Counted from the stretch's first letter, positions 25,570-34,979 are shown. The stretch is DNA of 64,000 bases from Seonamhaeicola aphaedonensis (GCF_003386195.1 NZ_QRDX01000002.1:215578-279577); one strand, 5' to 3'. Numbers and translations: made by a program. The notes: generated by a model from the letters alone, not told the origin.

Positions 25570-26238
25570 ATGAAATATTTTTTGATACTATTTTCTTGTT
25601 TTATCTCTTTAAGTTTGTACGCTCAAAAACCTGATGGTGGTGTGGGTTTTCAAAGAGGAAGTCAGAGTGTTGGACCAGCACAAGGTGATGGGTTTCAAGG
25701 ACAAAGACCCACTAAATTTGATCCTTATAAATCAGCAGGTATTGTATATCATGATGTTGGTAGCGTTATAAAAAAGCTTAAAATCAAAAATGATAAAGAG
25801 TTAAAGCAGAGTGTTGAAAAAGTTATTTCAGATTACAATGATAGATTAAAAGAGATTAGTTTGGAAAACAAGACTAATTTTGATACACTCAATATTTACA
25901 TGAATAGCACTATAAAATTATTGATGCTAAATGGAGGAGACACAAATAAAATGCAAGAAGTAAGAACATCTGTTAGAGATAAAATAAAACCGGTGAGACA
26001 AATGGTCATGAACGAAGAAAGAAATCTGCATAAGACGGTTACAGGTTTATTAGATGAAAAACAACTAAAGCGATGGAAAAACTATATGAAGGAATTTAAA
26101 ACCAGCTCAAGACCTCAAAGAAACGGAGAACAAAGACCTAGTGGAAACAGTCCAGGTAATTTTCAAAGAGGACTAAATCAACAAGGAGCTGGCTCTCAAG
26201 GAAGACAAGGATTTGGAGGAGCTAACCGCCAAAGGTAG
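25570..26238 (+). CDS. Secreted protein of unknown function with Gly/Gln/Arg-rich tail
   Basis: A 222-residue protein with a signal peptide (MKYFLILFSCFISLSLYAQ). A short Gly-rich segment precedes a helical domain, about residues 50-170, ending in LLDEKQLKRWKNYMKE. That last part recalls the LTxxQ-type helix of Spy/CpxP-like periplasmic proteins common in Bacteroidota. The final 50 residues are low-complexity and rich in Gln, Gly, Asn and Arg. It lies 17 bases after uvrD with a terminator behind it, so it may share the uvrD transcript. A stress-chaperone role is a guess from the helix pattern only. Confidence 0.7.
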   Translation: MKYFLILFSCFISLSLYAQKPDGGVGFQRGSQSVGPAQGDGFQGQRPTKFDPYKSAGIVYHDVGSVIKKLKIKNDKELKQSVEKVISDYNDRLKEISLENKTNFDTLNIYMNSTIKLLMLNGGDTNKMQEVRTSVRDKIKPVRQMVMNEERNLHKTVTGLLDEKQLKRWKNYMKEFKTSSRPQRNGEQRPSGNSPGNFQRGLNQQGAGSQGRQGFGGANRQR

Positions 26239-26270
26239 ATAGTTAATATACTACCATTCCATTGATTGTA

Positions 26271-26298
26271 ATTAGAAGGAAGTTCTAATTTCTTTTTG
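26271..26298 (+). terminator. Intrinsic terminator
   Basis: Arms ATTAGAA (26271-26277) and TTCTAAT (26283-26289) with a 5-base loop, followed by a T-rich run. Confidence 0.65.
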
Positions 26299-26319
26299 TT
26301 CTAATGCAGCAAATTTAAC

Positions 26320-27186
26320 CTATAAATTGTTTAAAATAAAAGCTTTTAGTTTAGTCCAAGTATCTAAAAGGTTTAACCCTGTCCATCCATGACCTTCATT
26401 TGGATATAGAATAAATTGGTGATTTACATTTAGGCTTAGTAGTTTATCTCTTAAATCTGTACCCTGGCTTGGAGGAACCAATGGATCTTGACCACCATAA
26501 AATAAAATTGAAGAAGGAGCATTTGATGTTACCTGATGATACGGACTTATTTCTTCTAAAAAAGCAATAGTTGGGTTTGCTCCATGGGCATCAATGAATG
26601 GCTGCAGTTCAGGATTAGTATTATTTAAATAAGCAGGATCTGTGAAGTTGGTGGGGCCTACTATACTACAGACCATATTTACATTAGAATTGGTGTCAAA
26701 TGCATAGCTCCAGAGTAGCGACAAATGACCTCCTGCGCTAGTACCAATAAATCCAATTTTATCAGAAATGGAGTATCTTACTTTATTGATTTTTAAGTAA
26801 TTTATTATAGTTGTAATATCGTTATTTTGCATGGGATAAGGAGGATTATTACTATCTGCAAGTCTATAATTTATGTTAGCTATAGCAATATTTGGAATTT
26901 CTAGTTGAATTAAATCTTTTATATAGCTCATAGAACTTTTATCACCCGATGTCCATCCGCCACCATGAACCAAGATAATGGTTTTAGTACTAGAGGTCCT
27001 ACCAGCTGGCAAGTATAAATCAAAGGTTTGGTTAACATCAGCCCCATATGAAATATCTAACTTTTGATAAGCTTCAGTGGTATTTAAACCATCATGATTA
27101 TTGTCTATATCTACGCTTTCAATAGAGCAACTTAAGCAGATTAGTAAGTTTAGAATATTTAAGATGATAAATCTCAGTAATTTCAT
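26320..27186 (-). CDS. Lipoprotein alpha/beta-hydrolase (esterase)
   Basis: A 288-residue hydrolase of the hormone-sensitive-lipase/acetyl-esterase type. The lipobox LICLSC near residue 20 indicates a lipid-anchored envelope protein. The oxyanion motif is LVHGGGWTSGDK. The nucleophile elbow is IGTSAGGHLSL, the acid is in YGGQDPLVPPSQG, and the catalytic His is in NEGHGW, so the triad is complete. A short insertion carries a Pro/Asn-rich loop. Likely substrates are short acyl or acetyl esters, such as decorated polysaccharides. No carbohydrate-utilisation genes are adjacent. It is convergent with the gene at 25570. Confidence 0.88.
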   Translation of the reverse strand: MKLLRFIILNILNLLICLSCSIESVDIDNNHDGLNTTEAYQKLDISYGADVNQTFDLYLPAGRTSSTKTIILVHGGGWTSGDKSSMSYIKDLIQLEIPNIAIANINYRLADSNNPPYPMQNNDITTIINYLKINKVRYSISDKIGFIGTSAGGHLSLLWSYAFDTNSNVNMVCSIVGPTNFTDPAYLNNTNPELQPFIDAHGANPTIAFLEEISPYHQVTSNAPSSILFYGGQDPLVPPSQGTDLRDKLLSLNVNHQFILYPNEGHGWTGLNLLDTWTKLKAFILNNL

Positions 27187-27231
27187 AAAAAATAATAGTT
27201 ATTTTGTAAACGCTATGGCAATTTAAATATT

Positions 27232-27852
27232 ATGGCTGAGTTTTTAAGGATTTATGAAGAAAACCCAAACCCAAAAGCGGTAGAAAAAGTGGTATCTGTT
27301 CTTAAAAGAGGTGGCTTAATTATATACCCAACCGATACCGTTTATGGCTTAGGTTGTGATATTACTAATGTACGAGCTTTAGAGCGTATAGCACAAATTA
27401 AAGGTGTTAAGTTAGAAAAAGCCAATTTTTCTTTTGTATGCCATGACTTAAGTAATTTAAGTGATTACGTAAAACAAATTGATACTTCTGTTTTTAAAAT
27501 TTTAAAACGTGCACTTCCTGGACCATATACTTTTGTGCTTCCGGGATCTCGTACATTACCAAATGCTTTTAAAAAGAAAAAGACCGTGGGTATTCGTGTT
27601 CCAGATAACAGTATTGCCATAGCTATAGTTAAACACTTAGGAAATCCTATCATTTCTACATCTATTTATGATGAAGACGAGGTAATAGAGTATACTACAG
27701 ATCCAGAGCTTATTTACGAGAAATGGAGCCATATCGTTGACTTGGTTATTGATGGTGGTTATGGAGATAATGAACCTTCAACCGTTATAGATTTATCTGG
27801 TGATGAACCTTTGATTGTTAGAGAAGGAAAAGGAAGTATAGATATCTTTTAG
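27232..27852 (+). CDS. L-threonylcarbamoyladenylate synthase (Sua5/YciO/YrdC family)
   Basis: A 206-residue enzyme making threonylcarbamoyl-AMP from threonine, bicarbonate and ATP for the t6A tRNA modification. The YrdC fold is marked by GGLIIYPTDTVYGLGCD, RIAQIKGVKLEKANFSF, LPGPYTFVLPGS and TVGIRVPDNSIA. The C-terminal Sua5 domain is absent, so it is the short YrdC/YciO form. YciO-type paralogues can be weaker catalysts, so this could be YciO instead of the essential TsaC. The KxR...S/N catalytic positions cannot be weighed without alignment. It is divergent from the esterase gene and ends before a bidirectional terminator. Confidence 0.88.
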   Translation: MAEFLRIYEENPNPKAVEKVVSVLKRGGLIIYPTDTVYGLGCDITNVRALERIAQIKGVKLEKANFSFVCHDLSNLSDYVKQIDTSVFKILKRALPGPYTFVLPGSRTLPNAFKKKKTVGIRVPDNSIAIAIVKHLGNPIISTSIYDEDEVIEYTTDPELIYEKWSHIVDLVIDGGYGDNEPSTVIDLSGDEPLIVREGKGSIDIF

Positions 27853-27904
27853 ATGATTTTAGTCAATCTATTTTAACAAGCTAGTAAACACCATATAAAA
27901 AATG

Positions 27905-27926
27905 AAGCCCAACTTTTGTTGGGCTT
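27905..27926. terminator. Bidirectional intrinsic terminator
   Basis: Arms AAGCCCAAC (27905-27913) and GTTGGGCTT (27918-27926) with a TTTT loop, between convergent genes. Confidence 0.85.
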
Positions 27927-27950
27927 TGTAAATATTTTATGAAGCTTTTA

Positions 27951-28787
27951 TTAGTTGCTACCAGCAGAAAGTGTTTTCATTTCTTTTTCAATCATATCAT
28001 AAAACTGATCGATTTTTGGTAATACTACAACACGCGTACGTCTGTTCTTTGCTCTGTTCTCGGCCGTGTCATTATCAACTAAAGGAACAAATTCTGCTCT
28101 ACCTGCAGCAATAAGTTGTTCTGGTTTAACTCCTAAGTCTAAAAGTACTCTAATAATAGAAGTAGAACGTTTAACACTTAAATCCCAGTTGTCTAACAAT
28201 GGCTCTTTTCTATATGATACATTATCAGTGTGGCCTTCAATCATAGCTTCAAAATCAGGCTTGCTGTTAATAACTTTAGCTACTTTAGCAAGAACATCTT
28301 TTGCTTGTGAAGTAACTGTGTAACTACCACTCTTAAATAGTAACTTATCAGCAATAGAGATAAAAACAACCCCTTTTTCTACACTAACTTCAATATCTGG
28401 ATCGTTAATACCAACTTCACGTTTTAAACTAGTAACTAATGCCAACGTAACACTGTCTTTTTTGTTTATGGCATCTTGTAAACGGGTAATTTTTAAGTCT
28501 TTTTCTTGAAGGCTTTCAAGTGTTTTTTCTATGCTACTAGCGCTTTTAGAGGAGATGATTTGTAAATTATCAATTTGATTGTTAAGTCTATCTACTTGAC
28601 TTTCTAGTGTTTTTGCCTTAGCTGTTGATGCTGCTCTTTCCTCTAGGCAAGAATTCAATTTTACAGTTGCTGAATTTAATAAATCTTGAGTTTCTTTTTG
28701 TTTTTCCTCTAGTGCGGTGTATTCTTTTTTAGAAACGCATGAGCTTAAAACTATTAATGATACGCTAAATAATAAGATTTTTTTCAT
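27951..28787 (-). CDS. OmpA-family peptidoglycan-binding lipoprotein
   Basis: A lipoprotein of 278 residues from the chosen start. Signal and lipobox are MKKILLFSVSLIVLSSC, a coiled coil covers about 25-110 (for example LESQVDRLNNQIDNLQ), and the OmpA C-terminal domain follows. That domain has LLFKSGSYTVTSQAK, the peptidoglycan-binding IEGHTDNVSYR, and NRRTRVVVLP. It tethers the outer membrane to the cell wall. The start at 28787 is chosen over an upstream frame start at 28841, because a TACTTTTG promoter box lies at 28846-28839 and only the shorter form has a signal peptide at the N-terminus. Confidence 0.93.
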   Translation of the reverse strand: MKKILLFSVSLIVLSSCVSKKEYTALEEKQKETQDLLNSATVKLNSCLEERAASTAKAKTLESQVDRLNNQIDNLQIISSKSASSIEKTLESLQEKDLKITRLQDAINKKDSVTLALVTSLKREVGINDPDIEVSVEKGVVFISIADKLLFKSGSYTVTSQAKDVLAKVAKVINSKPDFEAMIEGHTDNVSYRKEPLLDNWDLSVKRSTSIIRVLLDLGVKPEQLIAAGRAEFVPLVDNDTAENRAKNRRTRVVVLPKIDQFYDMIEKEMKTLSAGSN

Positions 28788-28838
28788 AATGGTTTTTAAG
28801 AAAATTATATGGATTAATGTACTTCGTTGACTTTTCAG

Positions 28839-28846
28839 CAAAAGTA
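28839..28846 (-). promoter_or_regulatory. Candidate -7 box of the OmpA lipoprotein gene
   Basis: The minus-strand reading is TACTTTTG, matching TAnnTTTG, about 52 bases before the ATG at 28787. No TTG is well placed upstream. Confidence 0.4.
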
Positions 28847-28896
28847 TAGAAAAAACTACTTATTTTAAAGTTGTTAACAAAACTTTTGCTAAGTAT

Positions 28897-29886
28897 TTAT
28901 AAACTATTGAAATACCTCTTTTTATTTACGAAATAATCTATAACTATAGACGTTCTTTGGTAATAGTTAATCTTTACTTTTTGAGCTTTACGATTAATTA
29001 GCATTTGCTTTAAATTACGGTAATAGCTAAAATGTGCTTTGAGAATGGCTAACGTATGCTTTGGCTGTAGTTCTAGTAAAAACTTAATGCCGGCAATGCC
29101 GTCTAAAATGAGTCTGATAAAAATGATTGTAAATAAAGTGCCTTTAGCATTTTTGGTTAAAGCAAACAAACTGTTTCTAAAATTAAGAAACGTTTTTTGA
29201 GGATTGGTGTTTTTTAGCGTTGCACCACCAACATGATAAACTTTAGAAGTACCAATATACTGAATATTGAAACCTGAATTTTTGGCACGCCAGCAAAGAT
29301 CAATTTCTTCCATGTGGGCAAAAAAGGTTTCATCAAAACCATTTAATTTTTTAAATGCCTTATTTCTTATAAAAAGACAAGCGCCAGAAGCCCAAAAAAT
29401 ATCTGTAGAATCATTGTATTGACCTGAGTCTTTTTCTATGGTATTAAAAATTCTACCACGGCAATAAGGGTAGCCAAATTTATCAATAAAACCTCCAGCA
29501 GCTCCTGCATATTCAAAGTGATCCTTTTTGTTAAAATCTAAAATTTTAGGCTGAATTATGACGGTTTTATCATTTTTTAAAAAAGCTTCAGTTATTGGTT
29601 TCAACCAGTTTTCTGTAACTTCAACATCGCTATTAAGCAAGCAGAAAATATCTTCTTCTAGATTTTTTAAGGCTTCATTATAACCCTGAGCAAACCCCCC
29701 ATTTTCTTTATTTTGTATGATCTGAATTGATGGAAAATGTGTTACTACAAAGTCAACCGAACCATCTGTTGAGGCATTATCAGCTAGATATAAAGTAGCA
29801 TCCTTTGAATACGCTACAACAGAAGGTAAAAACTGCTCTAACAATTTCTTCCCGTTCCAGTTTAATATGACTACGGCTACTTTCAC
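28897..29886 (-). CDS. Family 2 glycosyltransferase
   Basis: A 329-residue GT-A fold transferase. The N-terminus VVILNWNGKKLLEQFLPS, DNASTDGS and the metal-binding SDV of CLLNSDVEV are the GT2 nucleotide-sugar site. FIRNKAFKKLNGFDETFF and EEIDLCWRAK hold the acceptor-site ED motif. A C-terminal hydrophobic stretch (FTIIFIRLILDGIAGI) may associate with the membrane. It resembles the rhamnosyltransferase-like WbbL group, and the product is unknown. The GTG start at 29886 abuts the stop of the preceding gene with no gap, so they are co-translated. Confidence 0.92.
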   Translation of the reverse strand: MKVAVVILNWNGKKLLEQFLPSVVAYSKDATLYLADNASTDGSVDFVVTHFPSIQIIQNKENGGFAQGYNEALKNLEEDIFCLLNSDVEVTENWLKPITEAFLKNDKTVIIQPKILDFNKKDHFEYAGAAGGFIDKFGYPYCRGRIFNTIEKDSGQYNDSTDIFWASGACLFIRNKAFKKLNGFDETFFAHMEEIDLCWRAKNSGFNIQYIGTSKVYHVGGATLKNTNPQKTFLNFRNSLFALTKNAKGTLFTIIFIRLILDGIAGIKFLLELQPKHTLAILKAHFSYYRNLKQMLINRKAQKVKINYYQRTSIVIDYFVNKKRYFNSL

Positions 29887-30330
29887 TTAATTATAATCAG
29901 GGATATCTTTTAAAAAATTATAGCGTTCGCTTTCAAAGTCCATTTGGCAATAATAATGATTTAATCCGTTTGTTACCATTAAATAACTGGCATTGAGTAC
30001 CAAATTATATCTAGCAATTTGATCGAAGGTATTTTGATCAATCTCAATGTTTGAAGCCTTACATTCTACAATTAAATGAATAGTGCCATCGGGATTAAAA
30101 ACTACAACATCGTATCGTTTTTTTAAATTATTTACAATGAGCTCCTTTTCGACATTAATCAATGACTTTGGATATTTTTTTTCATTAATGAGATACTGAA
30201 CACAGTGTTGTCTAACCCATTCTTCGGGCTGTAAAGCCACAAATTTTTTACGAATACTATCAAAAATAGAAACTTTATTTTCGTTACTTTTGAATCGAAA
30301 CGAATATGTAGGGAAATTTAATTTTTGCAC
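29887..30330 (-). CDS. HsdR N-terminal-like (PD-(D/E)XK) protein
   Basis: A 147-residue protein like the stand-alone HSDR_N_2 domain. RYDVVVFNPDGTIHLIVECKA carries the nuclease core: the Asp of RYDVVV and the E-x-K of VECKA. It has no helicase or specificity subunit, so it is not a restriction enzyme by itself. Its place between holA (divergent) and a GT2 gene is an arrangement I know from many Bacteroidota, which suggests a housekeeping DNA function, but the role is unknown. The start is GTG at 30330. A TAAATTTG box at 30342-30335 is so close that the message could be nearly leaderless. Confidence 0.8.
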   Translation of the reverse strand: MQKLNFPTYSFRFKSNENKVSIFDSIRKKFVALQPEEWVRQHCVQYLINEKKYPKSLINVEKELIVNNLKKRYDVVVFNPDGTIHLIVECKASNIEIDQNTFDQIARYNLVLNASYLMVTNGLNHYYCQMDFESERYNFLKDIPDYN

Positions 30331-30455
30331 TACACAAATTTAGAATTATAATGTCATTTGGAGTTGTTTTCGTTAGAAATATTATTTGTAAGTACTCGAA
30401 ACTTGACTCAAACTAAATTGTCACAACATTAACATAAACTAAAAAAACCAGGTCC

Positions 30456-31460
30456 TTGGACGAAGTCAAGCAACTTGTTACCGATATAAAAAACCGTAAT
30501 CTTAAACCCATTTATTTTTTAATGGGAGAAGAACCTTATTACATTGATAAGATTTCCGATTTTATTGAAGAGAATGTGTTGACTGAGGAAGAACGTGGAT
30601 TTAATCAAATGGTTTTGTATGGGCGCGATGTAACGGTTGAAGACATTGTGGGTAATGCCAAACGTTTCCCTATGATGGCAGAGTATCAGGTAGTCATCAT
30701 TAAAGAAGCTCAAGACCTCTCTCGTACCATAGAAAAGCTGGCTTCTTATGCTGAAAACCCACAACCCACAACAGTTTTAGTGGTTAATTACAAGTATAAG
30801 AAAATAGATAAACGTAAAGCGCTTTTCAAGGCTATTAAAAAAACAGGTGTTGTTTACGAAAGTAAAAAACTTTATGAAAATCAAGTGGCCGATTGGATTA
30901 GACGTGTCCTGTCACCTAAGAGCTATTCTATCACACCTAAAGCTGCTCAAATGTTAGTGGAATTTTTAGGAACAGATTTGAGTAAAATCAATAATGAACT
31001 TGATAAACTGCAAATAATTTTACCTAAGGAATCCCAAATTACACCAGAGCATATTGAGGAAAATATAGGTATTAGTAAAGATTTCAATAATTTTGAATTG
31101 CGCAAAGCTGTAGGAGAACGTAATGCGGTTAAAGCTTATAGAATAGTGAATTATTTTGCAGATAACCCTAAGGAAAATCCTATGGTTGTAACCGTTTCGT
31201 TATTATTCAACTTCTTTTCACAATTACTTCACTTCCATGGATTGAATGATAAATCGCCAAGAAATGTAGCCTCGGCTTTAAAAGTAAACCCTTATTTTGT
31301 TAATGAATACATTACAGCGGCTAGAAACTATCCCATGAAAAAAGTTAGTATGGTTGTGGCTACTTTAAGAACCTTTGATGTAAAAAGTAAAGGTGTTGGT
31401 GCCAACGCGGTGCCTCAAGGAGATTTATTAAGAGAATTACTTTCCATTATTTTAAACTAA
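30456..31460 (+). CDS. holA: DNA polymerase III subunit delta
   Basis: A 334-residue clamp-loader subunit that opens the sliding clamp. The N-terminal part PIYFLMGEEPYYIDKI and the region around VVIIKEAQDLSR correspond to the degenerate AAA+ domain I. The central EFLGTDLSKINNELDKL and the C-terminal collar (ARNYPMKKVSMVVATLR) match the HolA family. No Walker A is expected in delta. The start is TTG at 30456 (MDEVKQLVTDIKNRNLKPIY), since no ATG precedes the conserved N-terminus in frame. It is divergent from the HsdR-N-like gene. Confidence 0.95.
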   Translation: MDEVKQLVTDIKNRNLKPIYFLMGEEPYYIDKISDFIEENVLTEEERGFNQMVLYGRDVTVEDIVGNAKRFPMMAEYQVVIIKEAQDLSRTIEKLASYAENPQPTTVLVVNYKYKKIDKRKALFKAIKKTGVVYESKKLYENQVADWIRRVLSPKSYSITPKAAQMLVEFLGTDLSKINNELDKLQIILPKESQITPEHIEENIGISKDFNNFELRKAVGERNAVKAYRIVNYFADNPKENPMVVTVSLLFNFFSQLLHFHGLNDKSPRNVASALKVNPYFVNEYITAARNYPMKKVSMVVATLRTFDVKSKGVGANAVPQGDLLRELLSIILN

Positions 31461-31464
31461 ACCT

Positions 31465-32958
31465 TTAAAAATAAATAGATACTGTCAGTACAAGCATGGT
31501 AAAAATAAGGAGTATGATTACTAGAGGCATTACAAACTTTAACCATCTATCATAGCCTACTTTTACAATAGCTAATGAAGCGAGAATTAAACCTGTTGGG
31601 TTTATAAAAGCAAATAATCCCATACCATATTGATATGCATTCACAACATATTCTCTGCCTATTCCTACACTATCAGCAAGAGGAGACATTATAGGCATGG
31701 TTAAAACGGCCATTCCAGAAGACGATGGAATAAAAAACGATAAACCTCCATAAATATATAACATAGTATTGATGAAGATGCCCTTATTCATATTGTTAGT
31801 GGCATTACTGGCATAATAAAGCATAGTGTCACTTATTTGTCCGTCATCCATAAGCACCGAAACACCTCTAGCAATACCTATAATTATAGCAACTCCTAAT
31901 AAATCTCCCGCGCCTTTTACAAAGGTTTCAACAAAAGTAAATTCTTTTATTCTACCAATAATACCTATAACAATAGCGCCTATAAGAAAGACCGCTATCA
32001 TTTCTTCAAACCACCATTCGAACATAGCCACACCAATTACCATCACAATGAAACACAGTGCGAATACAATTAAAATGAAAAGTGTTTTGGGACTAAGTTT
32101 TTCATCTGAATTAATATTGTTTTTAAATAAGTTCTCTATTTCCTCCTTTTGATCATAAATCACAGATTTTGTCGGATCCTTTTTTACACGCTTTGCATAT
32201 CTGTGAATGTAAATAATACAAATGAGCAATCCAATTGCCCACATAATTATTCTAGATGTTAAACCAGTAGTCCAATTAATTCCGGCGGCATCTGATGCTA
32301 CAATGGAGCTAAACGGATTTACCGTAGAGCACATAGTACCAATAGACGAGCCAATATATATACAAGCTAGTGCTACCATAGCATCATATTTTGCAGCTAA
32401 AAAAATAGGTATAAGAATAGGGTAAAATGCAATAGTTTCTTCAGCTAATCCAAACGTAGTACCACCAACAGCAATGAGGGAGGTCACTAAAATGATCAAA
32501 ATAAACTCCTTGCCTTTTAAGGTTGTTGCCAGCCATGAAATACCAGCATCAAAAGCTTCGGTGTAATTCATGATGCCTATAAGACCACCAATAAATAATA
32601 CCAGAAAAATAATATCAGCAGCTTCAATAATGCCTTTTATTGGTGATTTAATTAGTGCTGCGACCCCTTGTGGACGTGCTTCAACTTTTTTGTACGTATG
32701 AGGAATGCTAATGGGTTTCCATATATCACCATTAGTGAATTTTTCTATTGGAATTTTAATTTTCAGATTGTCTAAGGTTTCTTGAGTCGCTTCTAAGATT
32801 TGATGCTTGTTAGAATCCGTTCTTAAAAAATGACCTTCCGTTTTATTGTAGGTAAGGGTGTCATATTTACCAGAAGGTACTACCCAAGTTAAAATTGCAG
32901 TTAAGGCTGCAATAATTAAAAGAATAGTTTGCGCAGTTGGAAATTTTAATTTTTTCAA
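31465..32958 (-). CDS. YfcC-family membrane transporter
   Basis: A 497-residue inner-membrane carrier with about 12 hydrophobic helices. Starting LKFPTAQTILLIIAALTAIL, it has a periplasmic loop (about 30-105) and then helices such as IIFLVLFIGGLIGIMNYTEA. The signature-rich region TFGLAEETIAFYPILIPIF and the late FFIPSSSGMAVLTMPI match the YfcC/C4-dicarboxylate-arginine/ornithine antiporter (DcuC-like IT) superfamily. The substrate, perhaps an amino acid or organic acid, cannot be decided. The start is TTG at 32958. It is convergent with holA with a 4-base gap and divergent from ung. Confidence 0.88.
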   Translation of the reverse strand: MKKLKFPTAQTILLIIAALTAILTWVVPSGKYDTLTYNKTEGHFLRTDSNKHQILEATQETLDNLKIKIPIEKFTNGDIWKPISIPHTYKKVEARPQGVAALIKSPIKGIIEAADIIFLVLFIGGLIGIMNYTEAFDAGISWLATTLKGKEFILIILVTSLIAVGGTTFGLAEETIAFYPILIPIFLAAKYDAMVALACIYIGSSIGTMCSTVNPFSSIVASDAAGINWTTGLTSRIIMWAIGLLICIIYIHRYAKRVKKDPTKSVIYDQKEEIENLFKNNINSDEKLSPKTLFILIVFALCFIVMVIGVAMFEWWFEEMIAVFLIGAIVIGIIGRIKEFTFVETFVKGAGDLLGVAIIIGIARGVSVLMDDGQISDTMLYYASNATNNMNKGIFINTMLYIYGGLSFFIPSSSGMAVLTMPIMSPLADSVGIGREYVVNAYQYGMGLFAFINPTGLILASLAIVKVGYDRWLKFVMPLVIILLIFTMLVLTVSIYF

Positions 32959-33021
32959 CAGAAAATATTTTTAATTCCACCGAAGATAATATTATTTTAG
33001 TTCGAATTATAAACTCTCATT

Positions 33022-33687
33022 ATGAATGTGGATATTCACCTTAGTTGGAAACCCTATTTGGAAGAAGAATTCAGTAAACCTTATTTTAAAGATTTAGTTG
33101 ATTTTGTAAAGATAGAATATCAAAACAATGTATGTTTTCCTCCTGGAAAAAAAATATTTAATGCTTTTAACCACTGCCATTTTAATGACGTTAAGGTAGT
33201 TATTATTGGTCAAGATCCGTATCATGGGCTCAGGCAAGCCAATGGTTTGTGCTTTTCTGTAAATGATGAAATTTCACATCCACCATCTTTAATTAATATT
33301 TTTAAGGAAATTGAAAATGACTTAGGTGTTCCATATCCAGAAAGTGGTAATTTATTACGATGGGCAGAGCAAGGTGTTATGCTTTTAAATGCTACACTTA
33401 CAGTGCGTGCACACCATGCAGGAAGCCATCAAAAAAGAGGATGGGAAACATTTACAGATGCGGTAATAAAGATTATTAGTATGAATAAAACTAATATAGT
33501 GTTTTTACTGTGGGGCGGGTATGCAAAACAGAAGGCTAAATTAATTGACGAGAAGAAACACCATATTTTAGTCTCAGGACATCCCTCACCATTAAGCGCT
33601 AATAGAGGGTATTGGTTTGGAAATAAACATTTTAGCCAAACCAATGACATTCTTAGGAATTTAAATATTCCTGAAATTAAATGGTAG
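33022..33687 (+). CDS. ung: Uracil-DNA glycosylase, family 1
   Basis: Removes uracil from DNA after cytosine deamination or dUTP incorporation. The water-activating loop VVIIGQDPYHGLRQANGLCFS holds the catalytic Asp. The Phe of CFS stacks on uracil, and the minor-groove loop VSGHPSPLSANRGYW holds the catalytic His. LLNATLTVRAHHAGSH is the proline-rich-loop neighbour. The length of 221 residues matches Ung. It is an independent gene divergent from the YfcC transporter. Confidence 0.98.
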   Translation: MNVDIHLSWKPYLEEEFSKPYFKDLVDFVKIEYQNNVCFPPGKKIFNAFNHCHFNDVKVVIIGQDPYHGLRQANGLCFSVNDEISHPPSLINIFKEIENDLGVPYPESGNLLRWAEQGVMLLNATLTVRAHHAGSHQKRGWETFTDAVIKIISMNKTNIVFLLWGGYAKQKAKLIDEKKHHILVSGHPSPLSANRGYWFGNKHFSQTNDILRNLNIPEIKW

Positions 33688-33698
33688 TTATTGGCTGA

Positions 33699-33881
33699 TT
33701 AACTTCCTGTTGGTGCTAATACATTCTTGCTAGAAGCTATGGATGTATTTGGATGTATTACAATAGGTCTACTGCTAGCCCTTGAAGGCTTTTTGGTTTT
33801 GTTAACACTAAATTTTAATAAAAGAAAGTTAATGAGAACCAGAACGGAAATGATAAAAGTAATTGTTAATAACATAGGCAT
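33699..33881 (-). CDS. Small single-pass membrane protein
   Basis: 60 residues. An N-terminal membrane helix (MPMLLTITFIISVLVLINFLL) is followed by a cytoplasmic basic tail LKFSVNKTKKPSR and a Ser/Pro-rich end. The LLLKFSxNKT motif recurs, in my experience, in tiny flavobacterial proteins, which makes this more than a chance frame. It has no known function and stands convergent to ung. Confidence 0.6.
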   Translation of the reverse strand: MPMLLTITFIISVLVLINFLLLKFSVNKTKKPSRASSRPIVIHPNTSIASSKNVLAPTGS

Positions 33882-34139
33882 TTAGGGATTAAATTTCGTC
33901 AAAATACATAAATTCACGATAAAATACAAATTTATCGATTATTATTTAAGTTTCTCATACAAATTTAATAAAAAAAAGACTACAGGGTCATACGTATCTC
34001 TACATAGTTTTTATTTTTATGGAATGCATAATTTTTGCTATTGGTTTTAGTCAATATGTAAAATTTTTAACTCAAAATTTATTTAATTAACAGACCTCTA
34101 TTTCTTGAAATAAATTTATTTTTGATGAAAATATAGAAT

Positions 34140-34979
34140 ATGGAGAAAGCCAATTGGGTTACAATAAAACAATACGAGGACATTACCTATAAAAAATGCA
34201 ATGGTGTTGCAAGAATAGCGTTTAATAGGCCCAATGTAAGAAATGCATTCAGACCTAAAACCACCAGTGAGTTATATAATGCTTTTAATGATGCTAATGA
34301 AGATATAAATATAGGTGTTGTCTTATTATCGGCCGAAGGTCCCTCTACCAAAGATGGTGTGTATTCCTTTTGCAGTGGTGGTGACCAAAAGGCTAGGGGG
34401 CATCAAGGGTATGTTGGAGAAGATGGTTATCACCGTTTAAATATTTTAGAAGTGCAACGTCTAATTAGGTTTATGCCAAAAGCTGTTATAGCTGTAGTTC
34501 CTGGTTGGGCAGTTGGCGGCGGTCATAGCTTACATGTGGTTTGTGATTTAACCCTTGCCAGTAAAGAGCATGCAATTTTTAAACAAACGGATGCCGATGT
34601 AACCAGTTTTGATGGTGGATATGGATCAGCTTATTTAGCAAAAATGGTTGGACAGAAAAAAGCGCGTGAAATTTTCTTTTTAGGTAGAAACTATTCGGCT
34701 CAAGAAGCTTTTGAAATGGGTATGGTTAACGCTGTTATACCTCATAACGAACTTGAAGAAACTGCTTATCAATGGGCACAAGAGATATTAGCTAAATCAC
34801 CTACCTCTATCAAGATGCTTAAATTTGCTATGAACCTAACAGATGACGGGATGGTTGGGCAGCAAGTTTTTGCAGGTGAAGCCACCCGTTTAGCTTACAT
34901 GACAGATGAAGCAAAAGAGGGTAGAGATGCTTTTCTTGAAAAAAGAGCGCCTAACTTTGAAAAGAAATGGATTCCATAA
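34140..34979 (+). CDS. menB: 1,4-dihydroxy-2-naphthoyl-CoA synthase
   Basis: Closes the second ring in menaquinone synthesis from o-succinylbenzoyl-CoA. Crotonase-fold signatures are SGGDQKARGHQGY, the oxyanion-hole segment PGWAVGGGHSLHVVCD and TSFDGGYGSAYLAKMVGQKKA. The family ends EKRAPNFEKKW, as seen here. The length of 279 is normal. It begins the menB-menA-(hydrolase)-menC-(protease)-menE block and is separated from menA by one base, so the operon is tight. The bicarbonate-dependent form, which has Gly where others have Asp, would be judged by alignment. Confidence 0.97.
   Translation: MEKANWVTIKQYEDITYKKCNGVARIAFNRPNVRNAFRPKTTSELYNAFNDANEDINIGVVLLSAEGPSTKDGVYSFCSGGDQKARGHQGYVGEDGYHRLNILEVQRLIRFMPKAVIAVVPGWAVGGGHSLHVVCDLTLASKEHAIFKQTDADVTSFDGGYGSAYLAKMVGQKKAREIFFLGRNYSAQEAFEMGMVNAVIPHNELEETAYQWAQEILAKSPTSIKMLKFAMNLTDDGMVGQQVFAGEATRLAYMTDEAKEGRDAFLEKRAPNFEKKWIP

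Noticed and set aside
29887..30330. A restriction-modification system
   Set aside because: The HsdR N-terminal-like protein has no helicase, methylase or specificity subunit nearby and sits among housekeeping genes.
31826..32152. A 108-codon plus-strand frame within the YfcC transporter gene
   Set aside because: It is antisense to the transporter's membrane helices, and its Ile/Thr-rich product is the mirror of hydrophobic codons.
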